9,206 bases of DNA from Sphingomonas sp. (GTDB lineage: Bacteria; Pseudomonadota; Alphaproteobacteria; Sphingomonadales; Sphingomonadaceae). The notes beneath the pieces were generated by a model, which saw only the letters and a list, made by a program, of their open reading frames with translations, ran no database searches and was not told where the DNA came from. The translations under genes were made by a program, and so were the position numbers. The DNA is taken from assembly GCA_013822915.1 (NCBI GenBank), contig PNLG01000049.1, forward strand, positions 1 through 9,206, in the 5' to 3' direction. Shown here one piece after another: positions 1 through 4,673 of the stretch (positions are counted from its first letter, which is position 1; each line of letters starts with the position of its first letter).

Positions 1-493
1 CCCCGCTGGAAGGCGCGCCCATTACGCCGGGAAGCAGGCGAATGCAAGCGTCAAGCAGCACCAGTGCGCCGATTTCACCCCCTGACAGCACATAATCACC
101 GATCGAGACGGGCTCGATGGCGCGCGCGTCGAACAATCGCTCGTCAAACCCCTCAAACCGGCCGCAAATGATGATCGCCCCCGGCCCCGTTGCCAGCGTG
201 CGGATGCGCGCTTGCGTGAGTGGCCGCCCGCGCGGCGTCATCGCCAGCACGGGCCGCGCGTCGGCGACGCTGTCGAGCGCCGCCGCCACGACATCGGCGC
301 GCAGCACCATGCCCGCACCGCCGCCTGCGGGCGTGTCATCGACGGTGCGATGCTTGTCGGCAGCAAAGTCGCGGATGTTGACGGCGTCGCACGACCATTT
401 CCCCTCCGCCAGCGCCCGTCCCGCAATGGACTGGCCCAACGGTCCGGGAAACATGTCAGGATAGAGGGTCAGGATGGTGGCGGCGAACGGCAT
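1..493 (-). CDS. trmD: tRNA (guanine-N1)-methyltransferase TrmD, partial (3' end outside window)
   Basis: TrmD transfers a methyl group from S-adenosylmethionine to N1 of G37 in tRNAs reading CNN and related codons, preventing +1 frameshifting; it is a cytosolic dimeric SPOUT enzyme with a trefoil knot. The visible 164 residues start MPFAATILTLYPDMF, typical of the family N-terminus, followed by PAGGGAGMVL (about 55-64), GRFEGFDERL (111-120) and the knot/SAM-site segment SIGDYVLSGGEIGALVLLD (130-148) and RLLPGVMG (152-159). The reading frame runs off the left edge just before the usual interdomain linker, so the catalytic Asp after the linker and the C-terminal domain are not visible. The start is the ATG at 493-491; its upstream sequence has no good Shine-Dalgarno motif. 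It lies 40 nt after the TIGR04222-like gene and would normally follow rimM directly. Identity is secure; completeness cannot be judged. Confidence 0.96.
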   Translation of the reverse strand, partial: MPFAATILTLYPDMFPGPLGQSIAGRALAEGKWSCDAVNIRDFAADKHRTVDDTPAGGGAGMVLRADVVAAALDSVADARPVLAMTPRGRPLTQARIRTLATGPGAIIICGRFEGFDERLFDARAIEPVSIGDYVLSGGEIGALVLLDACIRLLPGVMGAPSSG

Positions 494-533
494 GGGGTTT
501 AGTTGCCGGCCCACACCACAATGGCAAGCCCGG

Positions 534-1355
534 TCATCCGCCGCATCCACCGCAGCTGCCGCCGCATCCACCGCCGCCGGCATCGGACGAACTGCTGCCC
601 CCGTCGACACCCGTGCTCGCGGCACGCACGGCGTGATAGGCGTTCCATGCTGACCCAGCGAGCACCACGGTGCCGAACAGAGCCACCGCCAGCGGGACTT
701 CGTCGTCGGTCGGTGCGCGCCGTAGCCTGTCATTACTGTCGCGTGCGCCTGCCAGCGCCTCGACACCGCCGCGTGTACGCCGATCGACTGCGGCGAACCG
801 GATCAGCGCGAACACCGCCGTCACCACCAACAACGCCGCCAGAAAGCCGACCGGCCGCCCCCGCTCGACACCGACGTCCCATTTGATCGCCCCGAACAAC
901 ATCAGCAGCGCATAGGGCATGGTTTGCCAGAGGCGCAGTTGAAGCGCCCTGCCACGGTCGATCATCAATCCCATGCCGACAAGCTTATCCTCGACCGCGC
1001 GCGCGTGCGGCGCCACGGCCCTCATCACACGCGGCCATGGCGTTGGCGTTGCCAGCGCCAGCACCGATCGCTCGGCGCCCCGCGTCAGCACCGGCGGCGC
1101 CACGATCCGCGCTGTTCCGCCGCCCTCCACCGCGATCTTGCCCGCCGCCAACAGGCGGGCAATGACGGCATCGACATAGCGGATCGACCCACCCGCCAGA
1201 TAGGCGATTGCATCCGGGTCGCTGACACGCGCTTGGCGACCCTGCGGCCGGAGCCAGCGGGGGATCGCGAAACCCGCTATGATCGTTCCGAACAGCAATG
1301 CAAGATACAGCTCCAGAAACGGGCCACCGGTCAGGTCAAAGACGCCCAATCCCAT
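534..1355 (-). CDS. TIGR04222-like membrane protein with Gly/Cys-rich C-terminal tail
   Basis: This 273-aa protein has no established function. It has a hydrophobic N-terminal segment (about 13-32), then a mostly soluble region (35-145) with the motif DPDAIAYLAGG (47-56), which resembles the TIGR04222 domain, where a short 'AYLxGG' motif is followed by a helical region. Further hydrophobic segments lie at about 148-159, 168-187 and 221-240. The protein ends in a low-complexity tail, a Ser run then GGGGCGGSCGGCGG with three cysteines (C264, C268, C271). Gly/Cys or Gly/Ser tails are, to my recollection, a hallmark of TIGR04222 proteins. The frame stays open upstream to 1433, but the ATG at 1355 is preferred: it follows GGAGG at 1365-1361 with 5-nt spacing, overlaps the upstream stop as TGATG, and gives a family-like N-terminus. 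The overlap implies translational coupling with the GRDP-like gene. The fold assignment is by recognition and should be checked with a profile search. Confidence 0.85.
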   Translation of the reverse strand: MGLGVFDLTGGPFLELYLALLFGTIIAGFAIPRWLRPQGRQARVSDPDAIAYLAGGSIRYVDAVIARLLAAGKIAVEGGGTARIVAPPVLTRGAERSVLALATPTPWPRVMRAVAPHARAVEDKLVGMGLMIDRGRALQLRLWQTMPYALLMLFGAIKWDVGVERGRPVGFLAALLVVTAVFALIRFAAVDRRTRGGVEALAGARDSNDRLRRAPTDDEVPLAVALFGTVVLAGSAWNAYHAVRAASTGVDGGSSSSDAGGGGCGGSCGGCGG

Positions 1356-1927
1356 CACATCCTCCACCACAGTAAGAGGGCTATCGCGGCAACCATCAAC
1401 CAGGCGACCATCGCCTGCCGCAAGCCTTTCCACAGAAAAATCACGCCATCGCGCGGGTGCACGCGCCGCGCGCGCGGATCGTCGATCAGGCGCTGTTGCG
1501 CACTTGGCCAGATATCGACCGGCGCGGGGCCAAAGATGGCCTCATATCGTTTGAGGGTGTCGGCATATTGCCGGAAAAATCTTCCGCGCTCTTCCTCGCC
1601 GCCCGCTGTCGGACCGTGGTGGAGCGGCCTACCGAGTATTTCGGGGCAAAAGCGCTCCCAATAATCCCGCGTATAGGTCAAGTGCAGGTGCCAGACCTGA
1701 TCAACGGCGTCGGACGGCGTGACCTCGCTATCGCCGGTCACTGCCAAAAACACGAACTTGCGATATTCGTCGAGCACGCGCGCTGTGTGTGCCGCGCTCC
1801 AGCCATTTTCGCGCGCGAGCCGTGCTTCGAAACTGAGCGCTGCCCCCTTTGGGCCGACCTGGTAACAGGACAGGTGCCGCCACAGCGGGTGGCGCGGGGT
1901 CGAGGGCGAAAGGGGCTCGCGGCTCAT
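1355..1927 (-). CDS. GRDP/DUF1399-like protein with C-terminal membrane anchor
   Basis: This 190-aa protein has no known biochemical role. Its centre carries a conserved-looking signature: DQVWHLHL (76-83), then YTRDYWERFC (85-94) and GRPLHHGP (99-106). This matches the pattern D-x-V-W-H-x-H...Y...C...G-R-x-L-x-H that I associate with the glycine-rich-domain protein (GRDP, DUF1399) family. The clustered H80, H82, C94, H103 and H104 could bind a metal, which is inference. The N-terminal part (1-60) is soluble and probably helical. The C-terminus ends in one hydrophobic helix (about 171-187) finishing WWRM, so the protein is probably tail-anchored with the bulk in the cytosol. The frame is open upstream to 2086 inside rimM, but the ATG at 1927 is preferred because TAGGA at 1938-1934 sits 6 nt upstream. 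An in-frame ATG at 1945 is the main alternative. Its stop overlaps the start of the TIGR04222-like gene by one base, so the two are likely made together. Confidence 0.82.
   Translation of the reverse strand: MSREPLSPSTPRHPLWRHLSCYQVGPKGAALSFEARLARENGWSAAHTARVLDEYRKFVFLAVTGDSEVTPSDAVDQVWHLHLTYTRDYWERFCPEILGRPLHHGPTAGGEEERGRFFRQYADTLKRYEAIFGPAPVDIWPSAQQRLIDDPRARRVHPRDGVIFLWKGLRQAMVAWLMVAAIALLLWWRM
1361..1365 (-). promoter_or_regulatory. Ribosome binding site (GGAGG) that decides the start of the TIGR04222-like gene
   Basis: GGAGG lies 5 nt upstream of the ATG at 1355, inside the last codons of the preceding gene. It is one of the best Shine-Dalgarno matches in the window and supports the short start over the upstream in-frame ATG at 1433. 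Confidence 0.75.
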
Positions 1928-1934
1928 CTTAATT

Positions 1935-1951
1935 CCTAGTAACATACTAGG
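1935..1951. promoter_or_regulatory. Perfect inverted repeat, candidate operator upstream of the accessory pair
   Basis: CCTAGTA-ACA-TACTAGG is a perfect 7-bp inverted repeat with a 3-bp centre, in the AT-rich gap between rimM and the GRDP-like gene. Compact symmetric sites of this size typically bind dimeric HTH repressors. On the minus strand its downstream arm includes the TAGGA ribosome binding site of the GRDP-like gene, so as RNA it could also form a short hairpin masking that site. No regulator gene is present in the window, so the binding protein is unknown. Confidence 0.5.
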
Positions 1952-1964
1952 ATATGAATTGCAA
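1936..1964 (-). promoter_or_regulatory. Possible sigma-70-type promoter for the accessory pair
   Basis: On the minus strand TTGCAA (1964-1959) is followed after 17 bp by TACTAG (1941-1936), preceded by TG at the extended -10 position (TGTTACTAG). The -10 match is imperfect. It lies inside the inverted repeat, so a bound repressor would block it. A transcript from here would begin only about 1-3 nt before the ATG at 1927 and be nearly leaderless, losing the Shine-Dalgarno motif. That motif would then serve only readthrough mRNA from rimM. This is inference from sequence alone. Confidence 0.3.
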
Positions 1965-1973
1965 GCCCCGCGC

Positions 1974-2453
1974 TCAGTTCGCCAGAAAGGCCGGGGCGAT
2001 GACGAGCTTGCCCTCATCCCATTCGGGCACGGCTTCCACCCGCATCGGCACCATGAAGCGTGCGCCGTCGGGGCGCTCCACTTCAATCACATCGCCCGCA
2101 CCGAAATTGTCGATCGCGACCACCTGCCCCACCGCCTCGCCCGACGGGGTGACGACCGCCAGCCCGAGCAGGTCGGCATGGTAATATTCCCCCTCGCCCA
2201 GCGGGGGGAGCGTTGAGCGCGGCACGGTCAGTTCGGTGCCGCGCAGCGCTTCTGCGGCGTTGCGGTCAGCCACTTCGGCAAAGCGGGCGATCGCGCCATT
2301 ACTGCCATCGCGCAGTGACTTAAGCGTCAGCGCGCCATGGTTGAAGCTTTTGTAGCGCGCCAGATTGTCTGTGAAGACTTTCAGCCGCACTTCCCCCGTT
2401 ACACCGTGCGCGCCGATGACGACGGCAAGGGTAACGGGGGCGTCGGCGCGCAT
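1974..2453 (-). CDS. rimM: 16S rRNA processing / 30S maturation factor RimM
   Basis: RimM is a cytosolic assembly factor that binds ribosomal protein S19 and helps maturation of the 30S head. The 159-aa product has the usual two-domain layout: an N-terminal RimM beta-barrel with the signature IGAHGVTGEVRL (13-24), and a C-terminal PRC-barrel domain with GEYYHADLLGLAV (88-100), NFGAGDVIEV (116-125) and MVPM (134-137), the last replacing the more common LIPF-type strand. Length is normal for the family. The start ATG lies one base after the rpsP stop (TAA-A-ATG), implying translational coupling to S16. In most bacteria trmD follows directly; here two unrelated genes intervene after a 46-nt gap. 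Confidence 0.96.
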   Translation of the reverse strand: MRADAPVTLAVVIGAHGVTGEVRLKVFTDNLARYKSFNHGALTLKSLRDGSNGAIARFAEVADRNAAEALRGTELTVPRSTLPPLGEGEYYHADLLGLAVVTPSGEAVGQVVAIDNFGAGDVIEVERPDGARFMVPMRVEAVPEWDEGKLVIAPAFLAN

Positions 2454-2454
2454 T

Positions 2455-2928
2455 TTAGGCGTCAGCCGCAGGCGCTTCTTCGGTCGCGGCTTCGGTTGCT
2501 TCTGCTTCGGCGGCGGGCTCTTCTGCCACGGGTGCCGCAGCAGCAGCAGCGGCTGCCTGTGCCGCGGCTTCGGCTGCGGCTTCTTCGGCCGCCTTCAGCT
2601 TTTCAGCGCGTTCTTCGGCGCGCTCGGTTGCCTTTTCACCGGGCTTGCCCTTGTTCGGGTTGTTCCGCGCCGCGCGCTCTTTCACGCCCAGCACGTCTAG
2701 GAACCGCGCTACCCGATCGGTCGGTTGCGCGCCCATCTTTAACCAGTGCGCCGCACGTTCGGTGTCGAGCTTGATCCGCTCCGGGCTGTCCTTGGCGAGC
2801 AGCGGGTTATAGGTGCCGATCTTCTCGATAAAACGGCCATCGCGAGGGCTGCGCGCATCGGCGACAACGACCCGGTAATAGGGGCGTTTTTTGGAACCGC
2901 CGCGCGACAAACGAATGCTGAGTGACAT
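2455..2928 (-). CDS. rpsP: Small ribosomal subunit protein bS16 with long Ala/Glu-rich C-terminal extension
   Basis: S16 is a primary-type assembly protein of the 30S body that contacts 16S rRNA. Residues 1 to about 84 form the standard domain: MSLSIRLSRGGSKKRPYYRV at the N-terminus, then SPRDGRFIEKIGTYNPL (27-43) and GAQPTDRVARFL (66-77). Typical S16 is 80-90 aa; this one is 157 aa. The extra part starts with a basic linker (about 85-100) and continues as an Ala/Glu-rich, probably helical or disordered, acidic tail with a run of nine alanines (124-132 plus neighbours). Extended S16 proteins of this kind occur in sphingomonads, as far as I recall. The start ATG is preceded by AAGGA with 6-nt spacing. 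The gene lies 42 nt after ffh with no terminator visible between them, so it is probably co-transcribed with ffh and rimM. Confidence 0.96.
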   Translation of the reverse strand: MSLSIRLSRGGSKKRPYYRVVVADARSPRDGRFIEKIGTYNPLLAKDSPERIKLDTERAAHWLKMGAQPTDRVARFLDVLGVKERAARNNPNKGKPGEKATERAEERAEKLKAAEEAAAEAAAQAAAAAAAAPVAEEPAAEAEATEAATEEAPAADA

Positions 2929-2934
2929 TAATCT

Positions 2935-2939
2935 TCCTT
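2935..2939 (-). promoter_or_regulatory. Ribosome binding site of rpsP
   Basis: AAGGA on the minus strand, 6 nt upstream of the rpsP ATG and continuing into a purine-rich stretch, is a strong Shine-Dalgarno match. This suits a highly expressed ribosomal protein gene. Confidence 0.7.
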
Positions 2940-2970
2940 CTTGTTGATCGGTTATGGATGGCCGGAGCCG

Positions 2971-4455
2971 TTATTTCTTCTTGTTGATGAAGTTCTGAAA
3001 TCCCGGCGGCATTTTGGGACCGCCAAGCCCGGGCAGGCCACCGCCCGCCTTGCCCATCAGCTCGCCAAGGTCGGGCCCGCCAAGCGCATTACCGATGCCG
3101 CCCATGCCGCCGCCCATGCCGCCTTTGCCGAGCATCGCCATCATGCCCTTGATTCCGCCCATCTTTTTGAGCTTCTTCATCGCACCGGCCATTTCCTGAT
3201 GCATTTTCAGGAGCTTGTTGACGTCCTGCACGGTGGTGCCGCTGCCCTTGGCAACGCGGATTTTGCGCTTGGCGTTGAGCAACTCGGGCTTGGCGCGTTC
3301 TTTGGGGGTCATCGACCCGATCATGGCGTCCATGCGAATGAGCGTGCGGTCATGCCCGCCGCCTGCGAGCGCGGCCTGCGCCTTTTTCATCCCCGGCATC
3401 ATGCCCGCCAGCGCGCCGAGCCCGCCCATCCGCTGCATCTGTGCCAGCTGGCCGCGCAGGTCGTTCATGTCGAACTGGCCCTTTTCCAGCCGTCGCGCCA
3501 TGCGTTCGGCGTCTTCGATCTGAATCGCTTCCGCGGCTTTCTCGACCAGGCTGACGACATCGCCCATGCCCAGAATGCGCCCGGCAACCCGGCCGGGGTG
3601 AAACGCCTCGATCGCGTCCATTTTTTCGCCGGTGCCCGCAAATTTGATCGGCTTGCCGGTGACCGCGCGCATCGACAGCGCCGCCCCGCCGCGTGCATCG
3701 CCGTCCATGCGGGTTAGCACCACGCCGGTCAGCGGCACCTGCTCGCTGAAATTCTGGGCGACATTGACCGCGTCCTGCCCGGTCAGCGCATCGACGACGA
3801 GCAGGATTTCGTGTGGGCGCGAAACATCGGCAATCGCCTGCATCTCGTCCATCAGCGCCTGATCGACGTGGAGCCGCCCGGCGGTGTCGAGCATCAGTAC
3901 GTCATAGCCCTGAAGCTTGGCGGCCTGCATCGCCCGCTTGGCGATTTCGACCGGGCGCTGGCCTGCGACGATCGGCAGCGTCGCAACCTCGGCCTGGGTG
4001 CCCAGCGTCGCCAATTGCTCTTGTGCCGCCGGGCGATTGACGTCGAGCGACGCCATCAGCACTTTTTTGCCGTCGCGCTTGGCCAGCCGTTTGGCGAGTT
4101 TTGCGGTGGTCGTCGTCTTGCCCGACCCCTGCAACCCGACCATCATGATCACGGCGGGGGGGGTGACGCCAAGCTCCAGCCCGGCCTCGCCGCCGCCGAG
4201 CATTTCGGTGAGCGCATCGCTGACGATCTTGACGACTTGCTGTCCCGGCGTGACCGAGCGCAGAACATTTTGTCCAACCGCCTGTTCGGTCACCTGATCG
4301 ACGAAATCACGCGCGACGGGCAAGGCAACGTCAGCTTCGAGCAGCGCGATCCGCACTTCGCGCATGGCGGCGCGCACATCAGCCTCGGTCAGCGCGCCGC
4401 GACCGCGCAACCGGTCGAATACGCCGCCAAGCCGCTCGCTCAAACTGTCAAACAT
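2971..4455 (-). CDS. ffh: Signal recognition particle protein Ffh (SRP54 GTPase)
   Basis: Ffh binds 4.5S RNA and signal sequences emerging from ribosomes, and delivers the complexes to FtsY at the membrane. The 494-aa protein has the N domain (1-90, helical, starting MFDSLSERLGGVFDRLRG), the G domain with P-loop GLQGSGKTTTTAKLA (107-121), DVNRPAA (138-144), DTAGR (190-194), TRMD (248-251, a conservative form of TKxD) and the closing GTGE (274-277), and the Met-rich M domain (about 330-440) with the RNA-binding helix region KGSGTTVQDVNKLLK (403-417). The C-terminal tail (440-494) is Gly/Met-rich and ends INKKK. Length is slightly above the usual 450-460 aa because of this tail. All GTPase motifs look intact. 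The start ATG at 4455 has only a weak upstream GCGGA. It is the first gene of the leftward series, and its partner ftsY lies about 3.2 kb away on the other strand. Confidence 0.98.
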   Translation of the reverse strand: MFDSLSERLGGVFDRLRGRGALTEADVRAAMREVRIALLEADVALPVARDFVDQVTEQAVGQNVLRSVTPGQQVVKIVSDALTEMLGGGEAGLELGVTPPAVIMMVGLQGSGKTTTTAKLAKRLAKRDGKKVLMASLDVNRPAAQEQLATLGTQAEVATLPIVAGQRPVEIAKRAMQAAKLQGYDVLMLDTAGRLHVDQALMDEMQAIADVSRPHEILLVVDALTGQDAVNVAQNFSEQVPLTGVVLTRMDGDARGGAALSMRAVTGKPIKFAGTGEKMDAIEAFHPGRVAGRILGMGDVVSLVEKAAEAIQIEDAERMARRLEKGQFDMNDLRGQLAQMQRMGGLGALAGMMPGMKKAQAALAGGGHDRTLIRMDAMIGSMTPKERAKPELLNAKRKIRVAKGSGTTVQDVNKLLKMHQEMAGAMKKLKKMGGIKGMMAMLGKGGMGGGMGGIGNALGGPDLGELMGKAGGGLPGLGGPKMPPGFQNFINKKK

Positions 4456-4673
4456 GATCCGCGCCGAACATCAAAAACCCTCGTCAGTCGCCGCTCATCG
4501 GTATAAACGCAAAATAAGCTGGCGGACGAAACCTCGTCGGCCAGCTTTGCCCCGCAGGGCATTATTCTTGCGCTTTCTCAGGAAAGCAGTGGCGGACGTT
4601 TAGCGCAATCGTCACGCTTTTGCAACCATGCGGCTTAAGCCTGTCTTGATGGCTGATCCGGCATGAGCAGCGC
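4456..4673. other. Divergent intergenic region between ffh and the GGDEF-EAL gene
   Basis: This 218-bp gap separates divergently read genes and so must carry promoters for both. I see no convincing -35/-10 pair for either. It contains three hairpins: a strong one at 4516-4547 (listed separately), a small one TGCCC-CGCA-GGGCA at 4548-4561 followed by TTATTCTT on the plus strand, and GCTTTC-TCAG-GAAAGC at 4572-4587. A five-codon upstream frame (ATG at 4663, TGA ending at 4677) overlaps the start of the GGDEF-EAL gene; I do not consider it a gene. Confidence 0.6.
4516..4547 (-). terminator. Strong hairpin with U-tract on the minus strand (terminator or ffh leader attenuator)
   Basis: The arms 4516-4529 (AAGCTGGCGGACGA) and 4534-4547 (TCGTCGGCCAGCTT) pair at 13 of 14 positions around a 4-nt AACC loop (one G-G mismatch at 4524/4539). 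Read leftward the stem is followed by A-TTTT-GCG, giving CTTATTTT, a fair intrinsic-terminator shape. Read rightward only TTT follows. It sits 61 bp upstream of ffh in ffh's own direction, where no upstream leftward gene is known to need ending. It may therefore be a leader structure of ffh, the 3' end of a short minus-strand RNA, or a block on antisense transcription from the GGDEF-EAL gene. Confidence 0.5.

Noticed and set aside
924..1664. Long open frame (246 codons) on the plus strand opposite the two accessory genes
   Set aside because: Its translation is Arg/His/Pro-rich with no recognisable domain, as expected for an antisense shadow in high-GC DNA; it spans the junction of two good minus-strand genes.
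2536..2585. GCN/CAG-type trinucleotide repeats as a microsatellite
   Set aside because: They encode the Ala-rich tail of S16 with mixed synonymous codons, so they are explained by the protein sequence.
2941..3717. 258-codon plus-strand frame opposite ffh
   Set aside because: ffh on the other strand is certain, and this frame has shadow-type composition and no start signal.
4572..4596. CAGGAAAGCAG sequence resembling part of 4.5S SRP RNA domain IV near ffh
   Set aside because: The GGAA tetraloop stem and the symmetric loop of domain IV are not formed; only a few bases match. No ffs gene is supported here.
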